Source: Hydrogenovibrio halophilus DSM 15072 | GTDB lineage: Bacteria > Pseudomonadota > Gammaproteobacteria > Thiomicrospirales > Thiomicrospiraceae | DNA: 64,000 nt | Direction: 5' to 3' | Assembly (NCBI RefSeq): GCF_000384235.1 | Contig: NZ_KB913033.1 | Coordinates: 751,164-815,163 of the forward strand | Shown here: in pieces, positions 47,896-56,331 of the stretch | Layout of the letters: every line of letters starts with the position of its first letter | Numbering within the stretch: the first letter of the stretch is position 1 | Translations under genes and position numbers: made by a program | Notes under the pieces: generated by a model | What the model was told of the DNA's origin: nothing | The model's input: only the letters and a program-made list of their open reading frames with translations | Database searches by the model: none

Positions 47896-49197
47896 ATGAC
47901 TGACTGGCCACGCCTGCAAGCGTTTGATCGGGACCACATTTGGCACCCCTATGCCAAAATGCCCAACCCGCAACCGCCTCTGGCGGTCACATCCACCCAG
48001 GGCAGCCGAATCACCCTGGCCAACGGGCGGGAACTGATCGACGGCATGAGTTCCTGGTGGGCCGCGATCCATGGTTACAACCACCCTGACATCGTGCGCG
48101 CCATGCATGCCCAGATCGACACCATGCCCCACATCATGTTTGGCGGCCTCACCCACGAACCGGCGATTCAATTGGCGCAACAACTGGTCAAACTCAGCCC
48201 CGAAGGCCTGGAAAAGGTCTTTTTTGTGGATTCGGGTTCGGTGGCAATGGAAGTGGCGATCAAAATGGCGCTGCAATACCAGATCAGCCGTGGCAAGCCC
48301 TCAAAGAGCCGCTTGCTCAGCATCAAGGGCGGCTATCACGGCGACACCTTTGCCACCATGGCCCTGTGCGACCCCGACAACGGCATGCACACCACCTTCG
48401 GCCCCTTACTGCCCCGGCACTTTTTTGCTCCCAGACCCAATCCGGGCATGGACAACACCGACAACAGCGACATCGAGGCGCTGGAAACCATGCTGGCAAA
48501 ACACCACGACCAGATTGCCGCGATCACGCTGGAACCCATCATCCAGGGCGCGGGCGGCATGCGCCCGTATCGACCCGCCTACCTGAAACAGGTTCGCGCC
48601 TTGTGCGACCGGTTTGATGTGTTGCTGATTGCCGACGAAATCGCCACCGGCTTTGGGCGCACCGGCGAATTATTCGGCTGTGACTGGGCCGGGATCACAC
48701 CCGACATCATGGCGCTGGGCAAAACCCTGACCGGCGGACACATCACGCTGGCCGCCACTCTGGCCACTGAGGCGGTCAGTGACACCATCAGCCAGGGTGA
48801 GCCCGGTCTGCTCATGCACGGCCCGACCTACATGGCCAACCCCTTGGCCTGTGCTGCGGCCAGCGCCAACATTGACACGCTGCTCGCCAGCCCCTGGCGA
48901 GACAACATTGCACGCATCCAACGGCATTTCGAAACCCACCTGCGGCCCTTGAACGAACAGGATTCGGTCAAGGACGTGCGCATTTTGGGTGCGATTGCGG
49001 CGGTCGAGCTGACACGGGCCGATCTGGGGCCTCGCATTCAGGACCTGGCCGTGGAACAGGGTGTCTGGCTGAGGCCCTTTGGCGCATTGATCTACACCAT
49101 GCCCGCCTACAACATCGGGCACAGTGACCTAACCCGCCTGACCGACGGCATGAAAACCGCCATCGACCAAGCCCTTCAAGAGAGTGCGACCCCATGA
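47896..49197 (+). CDS. bioA: DAPA aminotransferase (biotin synthesis)
   Basis: 433 residues. Adenosylmethionine-8-amino-7-oxononanoate aminotransferase, PLP-dependent class III. Starts with the substrate-site RDHIWHPYAKM; GGYHGDT, ADEIATGFGRTG and the PLP lysine in MALGKTLTGGHI are present. Other bio genes are not in the window. Overlaps the next gene by 4 bases. Confidence 0.94.
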   Translation: MTDWPRLQAFDRDHIWHPYAKMPNPQPPLAVTSTQGSRITLANGRELIDGMSSWWAAIHGYNHPDIVRAMHAQIDTMPHIMFGGLTHEPAIQLAQQLVKLSPEGLEKVFFVDSGSVAMEVAIKMALQYQISRGKPSKSRLLSIKGGYHGDTFATMALCDPDNGMHTTFGPLLPRHFFAPRPNPGMDNTDNSDIEALETMLAKHHDQIAAITLEPIIQGAGGMRPYRPAYLKQVRALCDRFDVLLIADEIATGFGRTGELFGCDWAGITPDIMALGKTLTGGHITLAATLATEAVSDTISQGEPGLLMHGPTYMANPLACAAASANIDTLLASPWRDNIARIQRHFETHLRPLNEQDSVKDVRILGAIAAVELTRADLGPRIQDLAVEQGVWLRPFGALIYTMPAYNIGHSDLTRLTDGMKTAIDQALQESATP

Positions 49198-50276
49198 ACC
49201 AACCCAATCTGCCCGACGACGCCAACCGGTTTGGCGACTTTCTGGATTTGCTCAAGGCCCTGATACGTCAGCCCAGCGTGGTCGGTGCCGAGCATGCGTT
49301 TTTTCGAGTATTGCAACGCGAGCTGGAAGAACGCGGTGCCAGAATTACCTGGTATGAAGGCCTGCTGGTCGCTCAGGGCAACAAACCGGACAGCTGCCAT
49401 TTTTCGGCCCACATCGACCGCCACGGCCTGATCTGCACCGGCCCCAACGAATTCCAGTTCGCCGCCTTTGTCGCCGGAAAGCGCACCAATCTGCTTGGCA
49501 CCGACGTCGACAACGAACTCAAAGAAACCCTGATGAACCGTTTTGACAACACCCCGGTGCTGGCGTACGAACCCTGGTCCGGCGCATACCGTGGTGCGGG
49601 GCTGATCGACAACGCCTACATCTGCGAATACCGCAACAACCTGATTTTCGAAGTCGAAGGGCTGGAACATCTGGTCGCAGGGACGCCGGTGGGGTTTTCC
49701 GATCGGCTGAAAGTGGATCAGGGCCTGCTCTCCGGACAGCTGGACAATGTGCTCACCGCCGCCATGCTGGTGCATTTGTTCAGTCTGGGCTATGAAGGCA
49801 CCGCCTTTTTCACCGCCGAAGAAGAATCCGGCGGCAGCTGGCGCTTTTTGCTGGAATGGTATCGTCGTTTCGGCAAGCCGACCAACCAGCTTTATGTGGT
49901 CGACACCAGCCCCTATCGCAACCGGGAAGAAGCCGACAAACAGCTGATCACCCTGCGCAACCGGGACGAACATGCCCGTTTCAATACCGACACCACCCAG
50001 CAGGTGACCCAACTCTGTCACCAACTGGGCATTTCATTCGGGTTCAAGGACCAATACATCGAACAGCTCAATCAACAGCGGCTGGGGTCCGAACGCCCCG
50101 CACAAAGTCTGGGCCGCACCGAACTGGGACGCATTCTCGCCAACGCCGACGGGCTGGTCGATGGCACCACCATCCAGATCCCCACCACCGGCTATCACAC
50201 CATGAGCGAAACCGCGACCGTGCAAGCCTGCCAGGCGTTTTTAACCCTGTTACGCACCATTGAACAGCAAGCCTGA
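49194..50276 (+). CDS. M42-like zinc aminopeptidase
   Basis: 360 residues of the M20/M42 metallopeptidase clan. Metal and catalytic residues visible in order: HID in FSAHIDRHG, bridging Asp in SGQLDNVLTA, Glu pair in FTAEEESGGS, Asp in YVVDTSPY, His in TGYHTMSE. Substrate unknown. Translationally coupled to bioA, though a biotin role is not implied. Confidence 0.75.
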   Translation: MNQPNLPDDANRFGDFLDLLKALIRQPSVVGAEHAFFRVLQRELEERGARITWYEGLLVAQGNKPDSCHFSAHIDRHGLICTGPNEFQFAAFVAGKRTNLLGTDVDNELKETLMNRFDNTPVLAYEPWSGAYRGAGLIDNAYICEYRNNLIFEVEGLEHLVAGTPVGFSDRLKVDQGLLSGQLDNVLTAAMLVHLFSLGYEGTAFFTAEEESGGSWRFLLEWYRRFGKPTNQLYVVDTSPYRNREEADKQLITLRNRDEHARFNTDTTQQVTQLCHQLGISFGFKDQYIEQLNQQRLGSERPAQSLGRTELGRILANADGLVDGTTIQIPTTGYHTMSETATVQACQAFLTLLRTIEQQA

Positions 50277-50330
50277 AAAGCGACCACCCAAGAAAAACTA
50301 TGACCTAAAGAAAAACCAGCCCTGAAAATC

Positions 50331-50342
50331 ACCAGGCCTGGT
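50331..50342. repeat. ACCAGGCCTGGT palindrome, copy 7
   Basis: Between the convergent peptidase and osmC-like genes, 5 bases after the latter's stop. Confidence 0.9.
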
Positions 50343-50347
50343 AAGTT

Positions 50348-50764
50348 TTAGGCCTTGGGCGGATGAATGTGATAATCGTGGGTCAGTTCGACGCTGTTTT
50401 CCAGCATTTTGGAGACCGAGCAATACTTTTCCGCTGACAGGTTGACGGCACGAGCGACCTTTTTCTCATTCAGGTCTTCGCCGTAGACGTGAAACCGCAC
50501 GTGAATCCGGGTAAACACTTTGGGGATGGTCTCGGCCCGCTCGCTGGTCAGTTCCACCTCGCAGTCGGTTACGGCCTGTTTGCTTTTTTGCAGCATCATC
50601 ATCACATCAATGCTGGTGCAGCCGCCCAGACCCAACAGCACCATTTCCATGGGTCTGGGCCCTTTGTTTTCACCGCCCACTTCCGGGGCCGCGTCCATCA
50701 CCACCTCATGGCCACTGTCTGTGTGACCGCAAAACCGCATGTTCTTCTGCCAAGTGACTTTCAT
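50348..50764 (-). CDS. OsmC/YhfA-family protein
   Basis: 138 residues. Two redox Cys in GLGGCTSIDVMMM and AEKYCSVSKML, the OsmC peroxidase arrangement, best fitting the YhfA branch. The island begins within its start region: the present upstream sequence has only a poorly spaced AAAGG, while the rejoined empty site gives AAGGAAACGAT before the same ATG. Confidence 0.85.
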   Translation of the reverse strand: MKVTWQKNMRFCGHTDSGHEVVMDAAPEVGGENKGPRPMEMVLLGLGGCTSIDVMMMLQKSKQAVTDCEVELTSERAETIPKVFTRIHVRFHVYGEDLNEKKVARAVNLSAEKYCSVSKMLENSVELTHDYHIHPPKA

Positions 50765-50765
50765 A
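50761..50765. other. Left junction of the island (short core TCATA)
   Basis: Host sequence GACTT-TCATA meets AT-rich island DNA here. TCATA recurs at the start of both 33-bp repeats at 59152 and 61095. Confidence 0.6.
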
Positions 50766-50768
50766 AAT

Positions 50769-50838
50769 TATACAACCTTTGTAAGACTTACATTAAAGCA
50801 AGTAGTTGAAATTATTGACTTACAACCACTGTAAGACT
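50769..50838. repeat. TACAAC...GTAAGA motif pair at the left island end
   Basis: Two copies of TACAAC-N4-TGTAAGACTT-like sequence within 70 bases, adjacent to the junction; related TTACAAC and GTAAGA motifs recur at 59130-59146. Candidate recombinase binding sites. Confidence 0.5.
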
Positions 50839-50868
50839 TTTTCTGTTTTTTCATGGTTATAAAACCCT

Positions 50869-51258
50869 CTAATTTTGATTAATTCTTACAACTTTTTTAC
50901 TGGCCATTTCAGCTTTGAGTTGAGCATTTTCGTTGCTCAAAGTGGCGTTGATGGAGGTCAGCTTGCGAATGTCAGACTCAAGCTGTTCGATATGTTCTCG
51001 AAGCTCTCTGTTCTTAGATTTCTCAAGCTTAAGCTTTTCGATCTTTTCATCCCGTTGAGCTTTATGCTCTTTGCCCATGATTTCACGAACTTCTGCCGCT
51101 ATTTCAGAATAACGATTATGTATGGTGGAATCAGATACACCCGCTTCTTCTGCAAGAGCTGAGATGCTTAATTTTCGCTTTTTATCGACTACCTTAGGGC
51201 GACCATGCTTTAGTCGAATTAGTGCATTAATGATCTCTTTCTCTGTCGATGTACCCAT
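50869..51258 (-). CDS. Small HTH plus coiled-coil protein, possible recombination accessory (TnpC-like)
   Basis: 129 residues from MGTSTEKEIINALIRL (AAAGGAT upstream; a frame to 51330 has no such site). A helix-turn-helix, ISALAEEAGVSDSTIHNRY, occupies about 32-55, followed by a basic heptad-rich coiled coil (LELEKS-type, ELREHIEQLESDIRKLT). Size and layout recall TnpC of Tn554 (about 125 aa), but identity is inferred. Located at the opposite end from the recombinases. Confidence 0.6.
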   Translation of the reverse strand: MGTSTEKEIINALIRLKHGRPKVVDKKRKLSISALAEEAGVSDSTIHNRYSEIAAEVREIMGKEHKAQRDEKIEKLKLEKSKNRELREHIEQLESDIRKLTSINATLSNENAQLKAEMASKKVVRINQN

Positions 51259-51401
51259 TAGGCTTATCCTTTTATAAGGGCGGATAACTTTTTTGCTTAA
51301 GTCAGTTTTTGTGTGGTTTTTAAATAGCATTAAAGTCTATACTTCAAGATAACACTAAAGCTTGTTAGATTGAGTAAACTAATAATAAGCGCTTCTCAAA
51401 C

Positions 51402-52445
51402 TTAACCTTCAAAATAGTTAAGATACTGCTTACGTTTCTGATATTCTAGATTCATCATATATTGCTCCATATATTCAAAATCAGGGCTTTCGTCCTCTTT
51501 GATAGGAAGCATGACTTTATCTCTTGAAATGCGCTTGTCGTTAATCTCTCTGTTAAAGTTATATTTGCCCGACAACCTGTTTGTTAAAGTCGCTATGAAC
51601 AGGTAGATATGGCGGTCGAACTTATCTTTTTGTAAATGAGTCACGTGGTCACTTGCGATAAACGCATATGGATGATAGAAGCTTGAGCCGACGCTACCAC
51701 TGTTTGCTATAGTCAAACACTTTGAGAATATGCGCACACCACTTTCATTTCCAATAAAGTTATCTACCCCATTATTTGATGCTGTTGATGAAATATAAGG
51801 GTGACTACCTTCAGTTTGATTTGCTTTGGTTAAACGTTTTCCACGCTGAACAATTTCAAAAATATCTTTTAGGAAAAACTCATGCCACTCTTTTTCTTCA
51901 AGTTTCTCAATCTTTTTTGGCGTTAGTTTTTCCAACTCTTTACGGCAAAAATCAATATACTTAGCCTTTTTATTTTCCATCAAGGCTTTTGTATAGCTTT
52001 CCATTAATTGCCAGTTTGGTATCCCATCGTCTCCAATTGGTAGCATAACCTTTTGACGTTTTAGCCTACCAGTTCCCATTTTATAACCATAACTGTACTT
52101 TTGGCGTTGCGAAGTTATTTGGCTAGATAGGAAAAAAGCAATATAATCAGATTTAACTTTAGGTCGAAGCTTTCGACAATCGTTAGAAAACAGACCTTGA
52201 TAGGGGTGATAAAATGAGTAGCCTACTGAGCCGTTTCGGTTCACCGAAAGGCAATTACGCTCCAATGTATTATTGTTGTTACCAACAAAATGGCCAATCC
52301 CATTATTTTTAGCTGTGGCGGAAATATAAGGAATTTTCCCTTCAAATCTCTCGGCATCATAAATATCTCTACCAGAAATAATTTCTGCAATATCTTCAAT
52401 AAAAAACTCATGCCATTCAATATCTTCTAGGTTGTTCACCGACAT
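51402..52445 (-). CDS. BcgIB-like DNA specificity subunit
   Basis: 347 residues with two target-recognition domains, each opening WHEFF(I/L)(E/K)DI and containing PYIS(A/S)TA.NNG and SVG.SFYHPY. BcgI-B is about 341 residues with the same two-TRD plan. Directs the fused nuclease-methylase to a bipartite site. ATG is 1 base after the upstream TGA (TGATATG) with GGGAGG upstream. Confidence 0.82.
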   Translation of the reverse strand: MSVNNLEDIEWHEFFIEDIAEIISGRDIYDAERFEGKIPYISATAKNNGIGHFVGNNNNTLERNCLSVNRNGSVGYSFYHPYQGLFSNDCRKLRPKVKSDYIAFFLSSQITSQRQKYSYGYKMGTGRLKRQKVMLPIGDDGIPNWQLMESYTKALMENKKAKYIDFCRKELEKLTPKKIEKLEEKEWHEFFLKDIFEIVQRGKRLTKANQTEGSHPYISSTASNNGVDNFIGNESGVRIFSKCLTIANSGSVGSSFYHPYAFIASDHVTHLQKDKFDRHIYLFIATLTNRLSGKYNFNREINDKRISRDKVMLPIKEDESPDFEYMEQYMMNLEYQKRKQYLNYFEG

Positions 52446-52446
52446 A

Positions 52447-54366
52447 TCAGACCTCCCTAGAATAATCTGATTCAAAAAGATATTCACGATTCTGCATAAT
52501 CATCGAAAATTCAAATGTCAGATAATCACCGATAGTTTTTTCAAAGTCAGCATCACTTGGTAGCTCATCATTGAAGTAATAGAAGCTATGAAGCCATTCA
52601 TCATCTTCTTCAATTGTTGTTTTTACACAGAACTTACTTTCCGCTTCAATACGGTCAAACCAAACATCTAAAAGGTGCTGTTTTCTATCTTTAGCCTGTT
52701 CTGTTTCAATTAGTCCAACATGTGGACTGACTTTAAAGCCATCTTCTCTAAAATCAATGAACTTACATTCTTTGTACTCTGGATGAGGCTCTCCAGCCGT
52801 AAAGATTGCAATGCATGGGATGGTTCCTACGCCATAAAATGTGTCTTTATTGAGCGAAATAACCCCTTCTAAAGTATGTTTCTTTAGGATATTCGCTTTA
52901 ATTGCTTTTTCTTCTCTGGATTTCCCTGTTAAAGAGGATTGCGGGATGATTACAATTGCACGACCACCTTCTACTAATGAATCTAGTAAATGCTCTGTAA
53001 AGGCTATTTCATATAAGTCTGGATTCTTCTTTGAGCCTTGCGAATACGGCGGGTTCATCATTCCAACCGTTGCGCCGTTAAGCTGGATCTTACCAGGGCT
53101 CTCTTTCAGGAAGTTGTGATTGACCAAGTTGGATTTGCCATCACCCCGCAAAATCATGTTCGTGGTAGCAATGGTGAACATGTAGGGTTGCAGCTCCAGC
53201 CCGTGAAGCTGCTTTTGACGAATGTCCTTTTTCTGCTCCTCGGTATCCGCCTTAGCAATCATGTGGTGCATAGCGGCGATGAGAAAGCCCGCTGTTCCCG
53301 CACAAGGATCAAAGACGATATCATCGGGCTGAATATCCAACAATTCACAGAACAGATCCGTTATGTGTTTCGGAGTCAGAACAATGCCGAGGGTTTGGCC
53401 ATCCCCACCCGAGTAGGACATAAACTCGCCGTAGAACCGTCCCAGATAATCCTCGGAAGAGCTAGTGTAGCGAATACTCCTATATATCCGGTGGTTCAAA
53501 AATTCGGTGAAATGCTTCAGAGGGGTCTTGCCGAGCGTGGTATTAATTTCGTTCAGGATTTGAGTATCTTTGATAATCGCAAATTGGCTGAGGATTTTAT
53601 CACGCTTAACATCAGGCCGAACGTTAGAGCGCTTGAGGTTCGATGCAATGGCTTTGAAGATTTTATCGCCATCGGTGCTAACGGTGTCCTCGCCAATCAG
53701 ATCATCAGTGGAAAAGTTTTTATATTCTGACTCCCGAAGGGCTAGCAAAATACCTGATACGACAAGCGGTTTGTCTATATCTTTCAGGTTACCGTAGTTC
53801 CGCAAATCTTCGTGAAGCTCTGCGGCATCCTTCAGGATTTCATGAAGCTCTTTATCGTAATCAGTTTCTTCTTCCAGAATTTCTCTAGTGTAATATTCTT
53901 CGATATTCTCTTCATTGAATGAAATGAAAGATTCTACATCAGGCAATTCTCGGTAGTATTCAGTTTCATCAATGAAAATCGGACTAATATAATGCTGCTT
54001 TTGATCGCCAGATATACCAAAGGCAATGATCTTGTTATAACTCGTATTTTTGGCTAAATGTTTGCCATAAAATAAGGCTCCATTCACGGCGCAGTCTTTT
54101 ACGTCCTTCACAGCCGTGCTGATCGTGTCTCCTTTGGTTCTTTTAACGTGTTTGGCAACGTCCGCTTTGTTTTCAATAATCAACAAGAAATCTTTAACCA
54201 GCCCGACGAATTCGGGGAAACCGACCTTGCCAGATCCAGCCTTTGACGCAGTTTTCAGAGCGTCATTGATTTCTTTGATAGAGCTTCCTTGTGGTTCAAG
54301 TTCAATGTCTGCTTCTGTGAGAAGCCCATAAACCCAGAAATCTGTTTTTGCTTCCTTTTTTGCCAT
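52447..54366 (-). CDS. BcgIA-like fused restriction nuclease / N6-adenine methyltransferase
   Basis: 639 residues. N-terminal PD-(D/E)xK-like module: PE at 51-52 and ENK at 65-67, spaced as in BcgI. The methylase has motif I DPCAGTAGF (353-361) and motif IV NPPY (438-441), type I HsdM-like. BcgI-A is about 637 residues. Expected to cut both sides of its site (type IIB) with the S-like partner. The start is the ATG at MAKKEAK (AGGA upstream), not the earlier GTG. Confidence 0.82.
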   Translation of the reverse strand: MAKKEAKTDFWVYGLLTEADIELEPQGSSIKEINDALKTASKAGSGKVGFPEFVGLVKDFLLIIENKADVAKHVKRTKGDTISTAVKDVKDCAVNGALFYGKHLAKNTSYNKIIAFGISGDQKQHYISPIFIDETEYYRELPDVESFISFNEENIEEYYTREILEEETDYDKELHEILKDAAELHEDLRNYGNLKDIDKPLVVSGILLALRESEYKNFSTDDLIGEDTVSTDGDKIFKAIASNLKRSNVRPDVKRDKILSQFAIIKDTQILNEINTTLGKTPLKHFTEFLNHRIYRSIRYTSSSEDYLGRFYGEFMSYSGGDGQTLGIVLTPKHITDLFCELLDIQPDDIVFDPCAGTAGFLIAAMHHMIAKADTEEQKKDIRQKQLHGLELQPYMFTIATTNMILRGDGKSNLVNHNFLKESPGKIQLNGATVGMMNPPYSQGSKKNPDLYEIAFTEHLLDSLVEGGRAIVIIPQSSLTGKSREEKAIKANILKKHTLEGVISLNKDTFYGVGTIPCIAIFTAGEPHPEYKECKFIDFREDGFKVSPHVGLIETEQAKDRKQHLLDVWFDRIEAESKFCVKTTIEEDDEWLHSFYYFNDELPSDADFEKTIGDYLTFEFSMIMQNREYLFESDYSREV

Positions 54367-54392
54367 TTTTTTCACTTCCTATTCGGACTTAA

Positions 54393-54435
54393 TAGGTTTT
54401 GATAAAATATTTCTAAAAATATTAAGCAAAACCTA
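54393..54435. repeat. Nested 43-bp palindrome ahead of the R-M genes
   Basis: Outer arms TAGGTTTTG / CAAAACCTA, inner arms AATATTT / AAATATT around CTAA. Lies in the 96-base gap between recombinase 3 and the R-M operon; no T-run, so more likely an operator than a terminator. Confidence 0.65.
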
Positions 54436-54462
54436 AATCTTTAAACTGCAACTCAACTGCCC

Positions 54463-56331
54463 TTAAGAAACAAAGTCTTTTACTTCATCCCACATACCAA
54501 GGTCTTTCAATACACGCTCACAGCGCTCAATATCACGCTCTACACGCTGTTTTCCCGCCTCACCAATATCATCTATCTGTCTTAGTTCTAATTGCTGTAT
54601 ATAGATGCCTTTGAAGTATTCACCGTGACGCTTCTTCTCGATAATCGATTCATCACAATCAACGCAAGCCGTTCCCTCAATCACAGAACGTCCACCACAG
54701 CCTGAATTATCAGAGGTACACCATGAATGCCCTGTTGAACGTAAATGAACCGTATCAGAGATGCGTTCAGCCATCGCCGCACGACTATCAAAGGTCTTAA
54801 CCGGTTCGTTGTTTGAACGGTACGAGATTAACTTGTTGGCAAGACCGCCTGTAATAATCGTATCTTCATCTAAAAACTCTTCGACTCGTGCAACCTTGAA
54901 GCTTTTAATCTGTACCGCAATTTCATCGTAGAGTTCTTCGTCCTGCGATTTATTAGCAGCATATAGCAAGGTCATATCCATGCCCCAATGCTTAAAGTGC
55001 TGCTTGAGGTAGCGTAAATCTCCATAAGCCGATTGTGCGACATAGACAGCAAAAGTGCGTCTAAAACGGTGTGCAGTTAATCCCTTAACACCCAATGCAT
55101 TTCCAAAATCTTTTAAACGCTCACTAAACGCAAAATGGCTCAAGGGATTAATCTGATTTCCTTGTTTCATTGAATTAGTTAAGAACAGATGATGTTTGAA
55201 GTTCTCTATTTTTAACCCTCTTGAGTCATGCGGGTCTTGAGCGAACCGTTCAGCTTGTTCTTGCCACAATCTTTGTTGAAAGGATTTTACATAATTTTTT
55301 TGCACTTCAATGGCTTGGACAACGATTTCGGGTACAAGCCATTCGGTGTAGCCCTCATAAGTCTTACTCGAATGGGATTTTAGCCAGTAATAGACTTCAT
55401 CTTGATTATCTTCGACACGGTAGGCATCGATTTGAATCGCACTGAGTTCGTGGATACGAATACCACTGAAGGTTAGGATAATGATTGCCATGGCATCAGG
55501 GATGTCACTATACAAAGCACTAAATCCTTTCAGCCCAGAATAGCCTTTAGGCTTTAAAAATTGTTTGGTAATGGCGGTACCGATACCATTTTGAGAGTTA
55601 ATCTTTTCAGCCAATTTCTCCCGCTCAAGTTCAATCTCTGCTTGAAGCTGTATAAGCTCATTGGCTTGCTCTAAAACCTTGTTGCAGTCATTGATTAATA
55701 CCTTGAGTTCGTCATCAGGAATGACTTGGGTTTTGGCTGTTTTTTTACCTTGAGAATGAGCACCCGCCAAGTAACTTGCCGAACTCTCAACCCATGGGTG
55801 TTCAAACGCCCATTGAGTGCCTTTGAGGTTGTAATACAAGAACTCAATAGCTGAAAATCGATGTGTTAGGGAGATTTTAGATAACGTTTTTTTGGTTTGT
55901 TTCGATACTTCTTGTTTGCACTGGTGGACGTAATTCGCACAGTGCAAAGGGGTAATATTTGATGTGCTTTGCACATTGATATTGTCTAAAAAATTCAAAA
56001 AAGGTTTTAAATCGTTGAATTTTTTTAATATCGTACCACCCGATGGCGTGTGTTTGATGTCGTAGTGTTTTAAGGCAAACTTTACCGCCTCCACAAATTG
56101 ATTTGGAATGGTCTTAAAACGGAGTTTCTTTTTATTATCTGGAGTGTTCGAGGGAAAGCGAGCGTCTTCTAGTCGCCATGTATCATCACCGTATTGGCTG
56201 ATAGCATGATGGGTTCCATCCGTTAACTGATAAGACGACACAGGCAAGGTTTGAAGAACTGAATCTTCAAGTTCATGCAGTTTTTGAGGACGACAATAAT
56301 CGATTGCGCTGATTAGCATTACTTGACTCAT
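54463..56331 (-). CDS. Tyrosine recombinase 3 of a trio
   Basis: 622 residues. Catalytic positions: R in LTFSGIRIHELS, HxxR in TAHRFRRTF, H and Y in KHWGMDMTLLYAA. A Cys cluster near the C-terminus (CTSDNSGCGG ... CVDCDE) may bind zinc. Overlaps recombinase 2 by 4 bases. Family not named with certainty; large size recalls TnpB of Tn554. Confidence 0.82.
   Translation of the reverse strand: MSQVMLISAIDYCRPQKLHELEDSVLQTLPVSSYQLTDGTHHAISQYGDDTWRLEDARFPSNTPDNKKKLRFKTIPNQFVEAVKFALKHYDIKHTPSGGTILKKFNDLKPFLNFLDNINVQSTSNITPLHCANYVHQCKQEVSKQTKKTLSKISLTHRFSAIEFLYYNLKGTQWAFEHPWVESSASYLAGAHSQGKKTAKTQVIPDDELKVLINDCNKVLEQANELIQLQAEIELEREKLAEKINSQNGIGTAITKQFLKPKGYSGLKGFSALYSDIPDAMAIIILTFSGIRIHELSAIQIDAYRVEDNQDEVYYWLKSHSSKTYEGYTEWLVPEIVVQAIEVQKNYVKSFQQRLWQEQAERFAQDPHDSRGLKIENFKHHLFLTNSMKQGNQINPLSHFAFSERLKDFGNALGVKGLTAHRFRRTFAVYVAQSAYGDLRYLKQHFKHWGMDMTLLYAANKSQDEELYDEIAVQIKSFKVARVEEFLDEDTIITGGLANKLISYRSNNEPVKTFDSRAAMAERISDTVHLRSTGHSWCTSDNSGCGGRSVIEGTACVDCDESIIEKKRHGEYFKGIYIQQLELRQIDDIGEAGKQRVERDIERCERVLKDLGMWDEVKDFVS

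Noticed and set aside
50767-50772. TATAAT just before the osmC-like ATG as a promoter
   Set aside because: A start would fall inside the coding region; it is probably chance in AT-rich DNA.
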